Source of the DNA: Diphasiastrum complanatum
Taxonomy: Eukaryota; Streptophyta; Lycopodiopsida; Lycopodiales; Lycopodiaceae
Length of the DNA stretch: 64,000 bases
NCBI GenBank assembly: GCA_029204225.1
Contig: MU832180.1
Coordinates: forward strand, 19,302-83,301
Direction: 5' to 3'
In this document: piece after piece, positions 42,753 to 56,248 of the stretch
How positions within the stretch are numbered: position 1 is the stretch's first letter
How the letters are laid out: each line of letters begins with the position of its first letter
The notes under the pieces: model-generated
Told to the model about the DNA's origin: nothing
The model's database searches: none
Seen by the model: the letters and a program-made list of their open reading frames with translations, nothing else
Made by a program: the position numbers and the translations under genes

Positions 42753-45700
42753 ATGGAAGTCACAGAGAAAGGTTGTAGAGAAGGAGCTGATATTGAACCT
42801 GTTGTCAGGTACAATGAAGCTGCATCTAGCTGTTGTGAAGAGGAGGAGAACTTGAATTCAGAAGTCTTGCATGCAGTCCGTGCAGATGATGTTCCAGGAC
42901 AGAAAGCGTATAAAAACAGGGCGTTGCCAATGCTCAAGAAGAAGCCCTTTAGGAAGTCTAGGACAGCTCCTGCTTTGGCAAGCATGCATGAGCTACTATC
43001 TAAAAACCCTAAGAAACCAAAGTTGGCATCATCATCCTCAATTGTCTGGCAGGCAAGCTTTGGACTAGTGTTGTATCTATCGCTCGGCGTTGCCGTGTAC
43101 TTGTTCAAAAGAAAGGAATTTTCTGGAACGTCTACCATTGCTCTTGTAGATGCCCTTTACTTCTGTATTGTGACACTGTGTACTATTGGCTACGGGGACA
43201 TTACCCCTCTTTCACATTCTGCAAAGCTTTTTGCATGTATCTTTGTGGTTGTTGGCTTTGGCTTCATCGATTTTTTGCTAAGTGCTTTAGTGGCATATGT
43301 GCTGGAAAGGCAAGAGCTACTGTTGCTGAGCGCTGTAGAAGGTGGCCACCATGAGACTGCTAGAAATTACCTTGTCAATGTGCAGAAGGGGCGTGTGCGA
43401 ATCCGTACAAAAGTAGGATTGGCAATAGGCATAGTGTGTACTTGTGTCGGAGTTGGAACTATTGTAATGCATCAACAGGAACAGTTAGGATGGATTGATT
43501 CCTTGTACTTGGCATGTATGTCTGTGACAACAGTAGGTTATGGAGATTCTACATTCCAGAGTTCACAAGGCCGGATTTTTGCCTCTATCTGGTTGCTGGT
43601 GAGCACGATTGCAGTGGCCCGTTCCTTTCTTTTCCTGGCAGAAGCACATATTGACAGGAGGCACCGCCTTATTGCCAGATGGGTGTTGCGGAGGAAGATA
43701 ACTGTGGGAGACTTGCTGGCAGCAGATCTGAACAATAATGGCTTTATCTGGTATTTTTTCCTTTCTAAGGTTGCATTTTTTAAGCTCTTCGGTTTTGACT
43801 GTGTTAACCTAGTTTTTTCTGAATCAAGCACATAAGCAATTTGGTCTACTGCATGATTTACCCACGTAAATTGTGATGCTTTTGCCAATCACTAGGTAAG
43901 AAACATTTCAATATTGTTGAACTCAAAGTTGATAAGAATTCATTCTATGCTTGTGCTAACATGGTTGTTATGGGTGAACCATGGAAATGGAAAGTGCCTA
44001 TCCTTATGAAGGTAAGAACAAGATCAACACACAAAGCATCATATGCAACAAACTGATGATCATAAACCAAGATCACACTACAACCAATAATATGGTAGTG
44101 TGAAAGCCCTTCTGCTAATGAACTGGTGTATGAGTCTCTTACAAATATCTTAAGAACCTTGCAATCATCAAATGTTGAATATGTGGAGATTATTTCATTT
44201 GTAGTGTTTTGGAGGATTTTAGGAAGCTACCAAAATTAGGGTGGTTGATGGGTCTCAAGAGTTCTTTGCCCTACAAATTGGTTGCTGACCCAATTAATCT
44301 AAACAAATACAGGGACCATGCTTGCCCATTCATAAATGATTATGTGAATGATAATGAGTATCAAATGAATGAAAATTCTATGGTTGTGTGTATTGGTCGT
44401 AATCATATGTCCATAAGTCTCCCTTGTCAGTGGCTCCCGCTTACTGAAAAAAAAACTCCTCTCAAAATTGGTAATATGTAGAAGAATTCATATATGAAAA
44501 TGAAAGACAAAAGCTATCTAAGATGGTAATAAAAATATACGACTGCAAAAATCTGTATGTTGAGGATGTTGTGTCCTATAGCAGACCACAAAAATGGCTT
44601 TGCTGAATTATAATTGCCAAAAAGTAAGTTGTAGAATGGAATGGAGGTCATATAACTAAATAGAAGCTGAACAATGATACGAACTTTGTCAAGTTTACGA
44701 ATGGATCAAGAATTTAAAAAAGGAGGAGGTATCATGACGAGTGTCATAGGTAGAATTTGATAAAAATAATAAAACCTACCATGCTAGTCTCGTGGACCAA
44801 GACTACATTTCAAATTATAAAAAGTGCTAGAATGCAGTTTTTAAATTTATATGTCATAGAATGACCATCATAAATGATTGGCATTGCAAAACTGGTACTG
44901 CACAAATGTGTACATTACCATTGTGTAAGGAAAAAGCAGCTATATTGAAAAACCATGAATACTAAAGAAAAGCATCAACCTGTACTCAATTCCTAAAGCA
45001 TAAAATAATAATGTTGCTACCAAATACCAACTTGTGAAATCTCCCAATGCATTCCTTGAGAACTATGTCTCCATGTGGCATGTGCCAAGGTAAGGACTCT
45101 ACCAATGTTTGCCATGGTGGTTGTGCTGCCACATATCAATAGAAGATACACTGGTTAACGAGTCATATTTTTAGATCAAATATTGACAACCAATTATCAA
45201 TGATAGGGTGACTTTGCATGCAAATTTTTGTTGACTTGTGATATTGTTTAGATCATTTTCCATTAATTTCATATTTGATTGCTACTTTTTGCTTGGTTTT
45301 TGATGAAACTAAAACAAGTGAAGTGTTCGTCACTAGTTTCTTTTAACTTCTTACTATGCTAGCAAATTAGTTTCTCATTTTGAAACTTTGATGCATGCAT
45401 GCAATGGTAAAAGTTGGGTAGTTGCAAGTAATTGACAATTTTAACAAAATGTAGCTAGAACTACATTATTTCCCATTTCATGTCATAAATCTCTTCTAGC
45501 AATGAATGGAATCTTAAGACTAGTTTATGGTAACTCCCAACTTTCTAAAAAGAACAGTCAAAGGAACTCAATCGCTCACTGGTTTCCAACAAAAAACTAG
45601 AAATTCATAACAAGTGGCCATTCCAACTTGGATTTTGGTTCCAAGATCAAGACGAGCTTTACTAGACAAGAGCTCATGGCTATGCTTGATGATTTCATTA

Positions 45701-47707
45701 TACGAATCAACGTGGATTTGGATTAGACTTTGTTGGACTTTGAACAAGTCTAATAAAAATGAACTAGTCTTTAGGTTATGCTAAAAATTGCTTTAACCAA
45801 AATCTTACAAGCCCCACAAAGACAACACAGGTAAAAGAAGCTCCGACACAATCTGCTTGAATTTCCTTATCAATATGTACATCGTTCTATTAAAATTATA
45901 TCTTGAGGAATTTGGCTATGATATTAGGGTTTTCTAATTCCTACCCTAACCCTATCCCAAGACCTATCTCAATCAGACCTTCATTGACGGCTCCATGATG
46001 TATGCCATCACCTCTTGAGATTTTGCCAAATTCCTCACTCTAATTGGCTAATTTGTAGCCTCGACTTTTAAACTCAATCAAGAGGATAGCCTCAAGTTTT
46101 GGGTTGATAAGTACTTAAAAAATGATAGTTACATCATGACTAAAATTTACTAGTGCTAGCCAAGTGAGTATCCATGGGATATGACCAAAATTTAATAGCT
46201 ACTTTTGCAAATCTTAACAAAGTCATCGGCCACTTGTGGGAGATTGTTATCTGAAGGCCATTTATGGGATTTTATGCTTCATTGATATCAACATTTATGA
46301 TTGTGTTCATAACTTAAGGGAGAGATGACTTATGTGCTCAAATAGATTATTAAATAAGTGGACTAGCAAGTTTTAGCTTATCAAAAACTTTTGAAATGGG
46401 CCCATAAGTATGAGATCATGCTATTTGTTTAGATGGGAGTAAAAGTAGGTTGTTACACAATTAAACCAACCCCAGCTTTGTAGTACTTAGTTTTTGTACG
46501 ATGCTTGTTATTTTCTTACATTACAATGTTTGCATTCCAATTAAAGATTGAGATTTAGCCCTAGAATTTCAAGAATTTATTCAAACAGACTTTCAAAATA
46601 TCTTCTTGATTATTGACTTGTTAACAAGTTTGCCAGCTAGCCTCATAGGAGGGGATGACTACAATTCAATATGATATTTATTTTAAAATGTTGAAGGATG
46701 AAAAATATATTAGTCTTATTAAGCAAACAATTGAATTTTAAAAATTCAAATTGTAAAGCTATGCTTAATGAACGTCTTGTTTATTAGTAGTGCACCATTG
46801 TAATGTTTTGATTGATGTAAAGAAATCCACGACTGCTATAAGAAAGTGTAAAAGTGACAATGGCGAGAGTTGAACAACAAACATTTCTCCTTTACCCTCT
46901 TTTGTAGGCCATATTTTACAAGAAATGAGCCTTTCCTTTAGGTGACTGATTAGAGGAGCCCAACGTAAAAGGTGACTTCTAGAGACATAACTGAGTGACG
47001 CTGAAAATCAAAATTCTCTTAAAATATCTCAAATTTGATCTTTGTTCAAGTAACTCCCAACCACAAATGGCTAGAAGATTTGAAAGGACATTCTTCTATA
47101 TTGCTATGAATTGTAATTGTGTTGATCAAAAGTATAACAATATGAGAGAGCTATCGAATAGCAGTGGAAGTTAGAACACACTTTGCTACTGAAGGCTGAC
47201 TTTACTTTCCAATCAATCATTCATTTAAATGAGATAACTTTCACCCATTTGTACAATCTTAAGGAGCTAACTTTATAACCAATGCCCAGTAATAGCCCCA
47301 AAGTAAATGATGGATGCGAGGCCCAAACCTTAAGTTCTAATGTTAATCAGCTGAAACTATCACATGGACCAAATATATTATGGGGTATGAAATTCCTTGT
47401 AGCTACCCATGAGACATGTACATAAGTTTCTTCAACGAGGCTATGTTTCTTAATATTGTGTAGTTGAAAATTTTTATGCATTAGGTATTCTGAAGTACCA
47501 TTTGTATTCTATTTGCACCTACTTTTTGGTTGTCTTTTGCCATGTTTATGCTAATCCATCTCTTATTGTAATAGCAAGTCAGAATTTGTGGTGTACAAGT
47601 TAAAAGAGATGGGTAAGATTCAACAAAAAGACATTGTTGAGGTATGTAATCAATTCAATCAACTTGACACTAAAAACTCTGGCAAAATTACTATGTCTTG
47701 CCTTTGA
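42753..47707 (+). CDS. TPK1: Two-pore (tandem-pore) K+ channel, TPK/KCO type
   Basis: Two exons, 42753-43750 and 47575-47707, joined at GT-AG with matching phase, encode 376 residues (family about 360-440). Order: hydrophilic N-terminus with RKSRTAPALAS (about 95-105), resembling the 14-3-3 site RSxSxP of vacuolar TPKs; TM segment LVLYLSLGVAVYLF; first pore TLCTIGYGD; TM IFVVVGFGFIDFLLSALVAY; linker; TM AIGIVCTCVGVGTIVM; second pore MSVTTVGYGD; TM ASIWLLVSTIAVARSFL. The C-terminus has one good EF-hand (DLNNNGFICKSE, split by the intron) and a weaker one (DTKNSGKITMSC, Cys at position 12). It is expected in the tonoplast as a Ca2+-modulated K+ leak. The start is chosen as the first ATG in frame; the frame is open to 42666. 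Symbol by similarity. Confidence 0.93.
43751..47574 (+). other. TPK intron 1 (3.8 kb)
   Basis: AT-rich, with no recognisable transposon protein. An open frame at 44209-44481 is not similar to anything I know. Length is typical of repeat-expanded plant genes. Confidence 0.6.
47575..47707 (+). CDS. TPK1: TPK exon 2 (EF-hand region, stop codon)
   Basis: Acceptor AG at 47573-47574. The exon completes the Cys codon and reads KSEFVVYKLKEMGKIQQKD, QFNQLDTKNSG, KITMSCL and stop TGA at 47705. It was found by extending the EF-hand pattern across a 3.8 kb intron. Confidence 0.9.
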
Positions 47708-49100
47708 AATAGCTTTTAGACCAAGTTGATCAAAGTCTTCCATTGCTATTTTTACATTGTGATCATGAAGCTATGTGGTATGCAAGTCCTACTATTCCTA
47801 CATTGTGAAATGTTGGCACAGTAATTTATCTCATGTCCTATAAACTTATGTGCTTCTTTTCTTGGAGAAGATCTGTTACATGTGCTTCTCTTCATCTTAA
47901 TTAAGTTGAAAGAAATAGCTTGTACTCTTGAACAACAATTCCTTGGTTTATGCTACTAGAATATTGCCACTTGGTAGGACCCTTATGCACAGGCAGTATG
48001 CAGAAATTGCTAAAACCATCAAAATATTGTCACTTATATATTGGACCAAGCGTTCCATACAACACATTACATGATCGACTCTTTCATGTAGGGGGTTAGT
48101 TTGGTAGCCTCTAAATATGACCCAATACCTCTATGTCAAATATAAACATGTGACCTCAAGATAGTAAACATGCTATCTACATCCATTTACAAAATCACCA
48201 AAAGCCAATGATAGCCATTTTTTCAACAATGGATAATAGCAATCTTATTCTTTTACAATGAGACAAATACGATAGATTGTGGCCATCAATTTATAAGTTG
48301 CTCAGGTTTGTTATTACACTCTTGATTTCAACTTAGGTATATACATGTTGGTGAGTTTGTAAAAGCTCGTCCTTTTACATATTTTATGCCTTGAAAGATT
48401 TCTACCAACCCATAAAGATACATTAATAAGTTTTTGTTCAAATTAAGATTGAATCGCTTTTATTATGCATGTCACACCAGTCTTGTTTTACTTGTGATTT
48501 CAATCAACTTTTGAAGAGAGAAGAATGTATTTGACTGTTTTGTTGGCGATTTTTTGTCTTTTGAAAAGCTATAATACCTCCCATAAACACACGTGCAAAG
48601 ATCATTTTGAAAAAATGGTAACCATTAGAGGTTTAGATATATATCTCCTTGCCCAATTACAGAGCAAAAAGCATGCTTAACCCCAATCTTGGAAGAGCAC
48701 TAGTATTATCAATCTATTTATTAAAAAATGGGTATGGTATTCCATACTAAAATATCCACCTCATGAAGGAGATTCCTTGGTAGTTGAAGATCAGCTGAGA
48801 CGTCTCATCATATTAGGCTCCAACTCATTTGATTCACATTGCCATCATCCATGTTATATGTCATGAGTACCTACTATACTATACCCAACTCATGAAGAGA
48901 TGCCTTGTAGCTAAAAGATCAGTTGAGAGGTTTGATATGATTGGGCTCTGTAATGATTGCCAAGTGAAGATCCTCTAGACCCTATTGCATGCACCAAAAG
49001 GACTACTGTGGAGCCAAACCACCCAACCAACTGAAAATTGAGAGTAAAATTCCAATCAGCTCCAAAATAATCTTTCCACAAAGATTTGGACAAAATTCGA
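47708..49100. other. 3' flank of TPK, AT-rich intergenic DNA
   Basis: No ORF or repeat of note. The 3' untranslated region must begin here, but no convincing poly(A) signal could be singled out. Confidence 0.45.
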
Positions 49101-49104
49101 AGCA

Positions 49105-49385
49105 TTTGTAGTTGACTTTACTGGTAACTAACTTTTTGAACATATCCACTACAATCCAGATAGAATCATTTTGTCATTGGGTCTTAGGAAGTCCAACTAC
49201 AAAATCCATAAATATATCTTCTCATCATTTCTAGGGATATCTAAGAGATGTAGCAACAATCCAACTTTTAAGCGTTCTACTTTGGCTAGTTGACAAGGCT
49301 TACACTTAACCACTTAAGACTCGACATATGGCTTGAATTTTGGCCAATATCCTAGTATACAAACTTTTTCATTCTGGAATAGTAA
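49105..49385 (-). pseudogene. Ty3/gypsy integrase scrap
   Basis: On the minus strand, in shifting frames, CKPCQLAKVERLK, then a GLL-like segment, DIPRNDEK, and WIVVDMF-like peptides follow one another in the order of gypsy integrase (H2C2 finger end to catalytic-core start). Stops and frame changes are many. Confidence 0.6.
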
Positions 49386-51815
49386 CCCACCTCGAATGGC
49401 AAACTATTCCATAGTTTTCTTATTTTTTTGGAGAACTAAGACCCTTGTGAATTAATTTCTTTTTCATTCTCATTCATTCCAATTTCAACTATTTTTCATA
49501 TTCAATCAAAATAAAAATCAGTTTCACACTTTTCTCTCAACAAAAAATATGGATATGAAAAAATCTGGGTGAATGAAAGTTCATTAATCCACCAATCTGA
49601 CTAATTGCATGTGCAATCTAGTCAGAGCTACCTATGACATATCATGCCATGATCAAATTTTGCATAAGCTTAGCCCATTGACCTCTTAAATCACGTTGAT
49701 TACAAAAGTATTTCAAAGGCCAATGATATGTGTAAGGAGAAGCACCTCAAGTTTTTTTTTTACAAGTCACACATAAAGGGATAACAATGGAGCCAAATCT
49801 CCCAACCAAATAAATAGCTACTGTTCAATCTCCAATAGCATCGCTCTCATGCCATAGGATAGGATGTGAGTGTAGAGAAGGATCCTGACAATGAAATCAC
49901 ATAATTTGAATGGTTTTTTTACATGCAAGTCATTACTATTCACACTCTACACCATGCCAATAGTCATCCAACCCATACAATAGCTCCACATATCATCAAA
50001 TGTGTGACTGGATCCTCACAAGGTTATTAATAACATTTTTGGCCTAGTCCAGCAATAATCTCAAGTACTGGAGTACCAAGAAGTCCAAGATTATGCTGTG
50101 GATGTAACATTCTTCTTCTCTTAAATAGGTTTTGTTCTTAAAAGAAATCAAAAAATATATTTTTTTAGCTTTCAACATATACCTAGAAAAACACTATCTT
50201 TAGTTTGATTTTAAATATCAAACTAGTACTCATAGATAGAACATTACACCAATTGTGAATTTGTATCCTTGAGTACAAATTCATGTTTGGAAAGTATACT
50301 AGGAAAAACTAAAAAAGAATTATTCCAAGTTTTATTTTATTTGTCAAAACTCTATAAAAAAAGGTTTTGATTTTCGATAAAAAATTTCAATCGGGTTTGA
50401 TTATCTCATAATAGTAACATCACCTTCATATAAATCCAATTTACATGAAACCTTCTTGATACAAATGCTCTTAGAACATCCAAAATTCTAAAGTATAACA
50501 ATTCATCCAACTAGAATCTCTAGGAGATCCATCAAGATAAAAGAATGATTTTACTTCAACTCTAAGTACTAGTGCCCCTATTTCTAGCATCTCATGCAAG
50601 AAAATAGTAATAATCCAATCTTAATAGATTTGTATCTCCCTCAAATTGAGAATCTAGACTGAAAACCATGCACAAGCACTTTATAGACTGTAATCTGTAA
50701 CATAATATCATCTACTAAAGTAAGCAAAGTATCCACAAAAAATAATTTACTTCATAAGAATGTTTGTGGGACACGTACGCTCTCAAATTACTGGAGTAAA
50801 AAATTTTGGATTTTTAAATCGTCGATCTAAATTTTTGACTCATTCAGTAGTTTGAGAATTCTCACCATATATAAAAAACATTCTATCTTCTTACAATCCT
50901 CTAATAGTAATTAAGTATCTATTTTATGACCTATCAATCATAAATATTTAGATTCTTATGATCTATCAATCATAATTTTTGGAATCAAAATGATACTTAA
51001 TCATTAAAGGATACTGGAGTATATGTCCAACACAGCTCAAGAAATACAAAAATCTTTCTCATTTAAAAAACAATGGATTTAAAAATATTTTGTTATCGTA
51101 GATTCTTAATAAAAATGCGAGTCATCCAAGTTCCATATGCAACAGGTAATTAAAGACAGAAAGCATATCAAAATAATTTAGCTAACCATATTTAACTACA
51201 ATTTTTTTGGGATTACTATCTAAAACTAAATCTAGACATCCCTTCAATTGTCATTCTTGGAATCATTATCATGTGTATTCAATTGAGCTCTCTTGAATAC
51301 AATTACTACTTAGCTGAATCTTTTTCTCAATTGAAAATACTCTATACCAAGAATATCGTATATCCTATGCACATAATTTTTACTGATGAATCTTGATGAC
51401 TCAAAATCAATTGTCTTATAAGCAATATAATTTAAAATAGATAATTCTTGGTGACATCTCTTTCACTTAAACAATTAACTTCTCACAAATTATAGTACTC
51501 AAACTAAGATTAGGTTGGCTCACTATAGACATTCCAAACTCAACGTTATGATCAAACTTCTTTCTATCCCAAACAAAACTATAATCAATAACTATTGGAT
51601 CTAACTTGGAGGAGAACCAAACCATCAAAGTTGGCTATACCTCACACTTTTCTGAGCACTAAATTTTATACAATACCAAATCAGGTCTATTCATAATGAT
51701 TATGACCCTTCTTGATCCTAAAATCACAAAGATAGACAAGGAGATGCATCTACACTCAAAAAATCTTGATTTCAAGGCAAATTTTCACATCAAACTTGAT
51801 AGACGCATGGATATC
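49386..51815. other. AT-rich intergenic DNA
   Basis: 2.4 kb without coding features that I can support. It may include decayed leader or LTR sequence of the element whose LTR end and primer site are at 51836 and 51823. Confidence 0.4.
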
Positions 51816-54629
51816 TTAAGTAGGCTCTGATACCATGTTGAATTTCACATGTGTGGGAGTGCCCAAAAGTGTGTTATTGATCTCGGCAAAGGTCTCCTCA
51901 TAGTCAATGCTTTTGCTTTGTGCATACCCTTTGATCACCAATCTTGCCTTGTGCTTTGCTATACTTCCATTTGCATGGTACTTAGTCATGTGTACCCATT
52001 TGCAACCAATGGGTTTCTTGCCAACTGGTGGTTCTACTAAGTCCCATGTGCTATGCTTAGCAATTGACTCCATTTCCTCTCCCATGGCTTGGACCCAAAT
52101 GTCATCATCTTTCGCTTCACCATAAGTCGAAGATTCTTTGCTTTGAATAATGCTAGATAAGAGAGTATAATTTGCTTCATACCTTTCAGGTTGTGTCTTC
52201 TCTCTTGTTGATCTTCGTAGCTCTCCCTGGCTAGATGATCCTGGAAAGTCATCCATGTCGCGGCTCTCCAACAATCTCTCAAACCACTTAGGGAGCTTCC
52301 TGTCAGGTGATCGGCTTCCTGGTGAAAATGTATCCCACGATACATCCTTCTCCTTGCGTTTATCACCTGCAACTTCAATCCTTCTTGCACCAAAAGGTTT
52401 GTCCCTACCTCTCCAACCTATCTCTTGAGGTTAAGTAATAGTATCTTGAGATGTATCCTCATGTTCATCACTTGGAAGGTCAATGAATGGATCATCATCA
52501 GGTGGTATCCTCACTATACCACCTTTTCCACTGGATGTCTCTATCTTCTCAGCATCCTCGTCTTCATACATCTTGGACTCATCAAAGATAACATCACGAC
52601 TTATATGGATTTTGTTTTCCATTGGATCAAAACATCTATAGCCCTTCACACGATCATCATATCCTAGGAATATACACTTGATAGCTTTTACATCAAGTTT
52701 ACATCTCTCTTCCTTTGGAACGTGTACAAAGGCCTTACATCCAAAGATTCGCAAGTGGTTAACCTTTGGCTTCTTCTTCATGAATGCTTCCTCAGGTGTT
52801 ATCAATAGTAGGACTTCTATTTTGAAGATAGACTACCGTACTACATGCTTCTGACCAAAAATCTTTTGGTAGTTTCATCTCAGCTAGCATAGATCTGGCA
52901 CTTTCCACAATTGTACGATTCTTGTGCTTAGTTACACCATTGAGAGCATGAGTATGAGCTTGCGTAAATTGTCTTTTAATCCCACATTGATCACAAAGAT
53001 CATTAAAGTCATTAGACTTGTACTCACCTCCACTATCTGATCTTAGAACTTTGATCTTCTTACCTGTCTAATTTTCGACCAATGCTTTGAAGCTCTTGAA
53101 GTTGTCAAATGCATCCGATTTCTTCTTCAAGAAGTAGATCCACGTCTTCCGTGACATATCATCAATAAAGGTCATGAAATAGAAGGCTTTACCTAAGGAC
53201 ATGGTCCTCATTGGCCTGCATAAATCTGTGTGGATCAGATCCAAGATGTTCTTTGCCCTTGCAACACCCCCTTTATTGAACTTCTCTCGATGCTGCTTCC
53301 CATATACACATGATTCGCACATCGATTTCAAGTGGTCTTCTATAGTAGGCAATCCTGTTACCATCTCGAATTTCCTCATCAAACTGAGGCTTCCCAAGTT
53401 TAAGTGACCAAGCCTCTTATGCCACAACTCAGTTTGTGATGGAATGGACGATACAAGTCCATGTTTCCTCTTAATTGTAGCATTCAACCTGTACAATTTT
53501 GTATTACGCTCTCTTACTCCATCCGCAATAACTTTGAACTTTTGGTTCACATCCTTCACAAAGCAACGATCATGGGCAAATTCTACTTTCAACTTTTGAT
53601 CAGTAATGACTCCAACAGAAAGTAGATTTTTCTTCAAACCTGGTACATAAAGTACCTCTCTGATCATTCTACTTTTGTCATCAAGTAGTTGGATTGAAAC
53701 GGTGCCTATCCCCTTGATCTTGCACACCTCGCCATTTGCTTGTGAAACGGACGTTCCATTATCCAACACTTTCATGTTATTAAACCAATTCTTGTTACCT
53801 GTCATGTGTCTTGTGGCTCCCGAGTCAATATACCACGCTTGATCATCTTGATTAGATGACAATGCAGATATGAAGATGCTAGAGTCTTCAATCTCACCCT
53901 CATCGACAAGGTTACCTGCTTGCTTTGGTTTTCCCTTGTCTTGTTCTGCTAGGAATTTGCAACATTCACTCTTCCAATGGCCCTTCTTACCACAATGGAA
54001 GCACTTGCCTTTCTTCTTGGTCTTACTGGAAGATCCCTCATCCTCCTGAGACTTGGCAAGTTGCTGCTTAGACTTCTTCTTGCCCTTGCCCTTGCCTTGT
54101 TTTTGGCGTGTCGCCAGTGCCTGATCATCAGTATTTTGACGTCTAGCTTTCACCATTTCTCGCCATTGCTCTTCCTGCATCAAGATTCCTATAAGCTCGT
54201 CAAAGTTTGGCAATCTTTCTCTTGGTGCTATTCCGCTCACAAATAGCTGATAGGGATTTGCAATTTCGCACAATGCATTGTGCTGGTACTATTCAACTTT
54301 GACTTCAGAAACATGATTCTTGACGGATTTGACGTCTCGAACTGCTCCTTTAGCACATCCCATGCCTGTCTGGGTGTAACAACATCACAAATGTGGGTAA
54401 TGATGTGATCCTTCACTGACAAGTTAATGAAGGTTAAGGCTTTCCTCATCTTTTTGTCGAACTCTTTGATATCCGCTTCATTTGGCGGCCTTCTCTCATC
54501 ACCTGTGATGACTTTCCACACGTCTTTCTCCATCAATATGTTCTTCATTTTGAATTTCCACACTGCATAGTTGGAAATCCCGTCCAATTTGCTACTTTCA
54601 CTCAAAATGGACTCTCCCATGTTTGCCAT
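51816..54629 (-). pseudogene. Ty1/copia polyprotein, decayed and 3'-truncated
   Basis: Reading leftwards from the ATG at 54629: gag domain (MANMGESILSESSKLDG, NYAVWKFKMKN, DVVTPRQAWDVLKEQFE); frame change near 54280; zinc knuckle CFHCGKKGHWKSEC (about 54010); protease WYIDSGATRHMTG (about 53840); pre-integrase LWHKRLGHLN and CESCVYGKQH; integrase IHTDLCRPM and MTFIDDMSRKTWIYFL; TAG near 53068 followed by KVLRSDSGGEYKS; MITPEEAFMKKKP and LRIFGCKAFVHVP near 52800; RT start WVHMTKYHANGSIAKHKARL and EETFAE at about 51900. The RT then ends abruptly against a copia LTR terminus at 51836. RT core and RNase H are absent. Confidence 0.92.
51823..51880 (-). repeat. LTR end plus primer-binding site abutting truncated RT
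   Basis: On the minus strand the sequence CACATGTGAAATTCAACA is followed directly by TGGTATCAGAGCC (51835-51823), i.e. the 3' edge of a copia 5' LTR with its tRNA-iMet primer site. It lies in the same orientation as the polyprotein and immediately after EETFAE, so two elements have been joined with loss of DNA between them. Confidence 0.75.
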
Positions 54630-55911
54630 CGCAAAACTGCTTGAAACTTCGGTCGTAGGCTAAAAGTAGTATGCCGAGGCCAACAGTGATGTCAGAAGTT
54701 GAAAATAATGACCTGCACTTTTTCCCTTACCAGGCCACTCGCCGCTTTTCCACCAATTTGAAAGCCAAATCGGCGTCGCCTTCCAAAATGCACTCAGTCG
54801 TCAACTCCCAACAACGTGCCCAGTAGAATGGTGAAATCACTTCTGGCACACTCCGAACACTTTCTCTGCTGCAATCACTCTGTTTTGTTGTACCGTACTT
54901 GCAAGTACAATCCGGGTGCCCTTTGTTTGGAGGTTATAGCCTTTCGTTTGGGTCAAAACGGATAAAGGACCCAAAAATAGGGATGTTTCTTGTTTTTGAA
55001 CTGTTTCTTCACCTTGAAAAAAGTTCACTCTTAGGTACCCAACTCCCATTTCAGTATGAAATTTTTTAATGAAGTTGAAGGCCAAAATACACTTCAATTC
55101 TTCAGGCCCTTTTCTACAACATCTAATGGCTTATAGCAATCCAACGACGCACATGAAGCTCATCTCTACCATTGATTATCTTGTATCTGGATCCAACGAT
55201 CTAGATTTTGTTTGGGCATTAAACCAAATCCTTGGAGCCACGACACACTCCTATACACTGAGTCGCCACCCTCTTTCACATCGTGCGATCTGCATGCGAG
55301 CTCTTCACGGCCTCTTCTCCTCTTGCTTACCAACTATGGCTTTACAAAGGTTTTCACTTGCCCTGCAAAACACGATTCAGCACCCTCTCTGATGCGCGGC
55401 CGCCCACGGCCTTCTGTGATTTTGCTTAGCTGAGCAGGGCGCCCTCCTTCAAACTTCTACAACTTCAAAAAGAGTTCAAAATGGAGAGAAATCTCTGATT
55501 TTGTGCTCCCAAACCCCAGACTAGGGTTTTTCTCACAAATCTCTTCTTGGCTTCCAATTCACACTGTTCTGACAGGCCTATCCTCTTGCTCTGAGGTCGC
55601 CCTACCGCTAAAACTCTGATGTTTCAATCCGTTTGTCAAACGGTGTCCGATTGATTGCACACTGACTGCAAACACCGAATAGCCTACTTCGGAATTTCAA
55701 AATCTCGTTTGCTGAGGTTCTGATTCAGCCGACAACCCTTGTCTCTGAATCCTCACACAGTCTCAAGCTCACCAAGCTTCTGTGTGCTAAACTCTCTGCA
55801 CCCGTGTTTCTCTTTCCGTCTTCAACCCGCCGTAATCCCCGAACTCTCCGAAGACGATTCTCCTAAAGCTCTCTTCAACAACGATGCTGTACTATGTACA
55901 CTCACTATATG
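54630..55911 (-). other. Leader of copia element
   Basis: 1.28 kb between the primer site at 55912-55924 and the gag ATG. No coding domain. It includes CTAGGGTTT and pyrimidine-rich stretches. The small plus-strand ORFs here have no support. Confidence 0.55.
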
Positions 55912-55924
55912 GCTCTGATACCAA
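55912..55924 (-). promoter_or_regulatory. Primer-binding site of copia element
   Basis: GGCTCTGATACCA on the plus strand is the reverse complement of the tRNA-iMet primer site. It marks the inner edge of the 5' LTR, which extends rightwards from about 55926; its outer end was not located. Confidence 0.85.
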
Positions 55925-56248
55925 CTTAGAATTTGCTTTGCACAAGAACACAGATCATGCTACATAGTAACATAGACAGAAAACACTCTCCACAACAAGC
56001 TCACATAACAACTGTATTTCACAAAACAGAATTACACCGTACATGTAGTTGTTCACTCAGGCAACTCATGCATGACCCAGGTTGCCGTTGGCAGGACGCG
56101 TGTCCCGTCGACTTGCCTCGTGGCTCTTCCGACCAGTGCTTTTCAAAAAATTTCATTCTCGGCTTTACCATATCGGATCAGCGCGCGCACTTTGCTTTAT
56201 TCCTCTACCGATATTTATTTGACACGTTGAACCAATATCAGATTCAAT

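Noticed and set aside
44209-44481. 90-codon frame in the TPK intron
   Set aside because: No recognised motif, no splice support; left as intron sequence.
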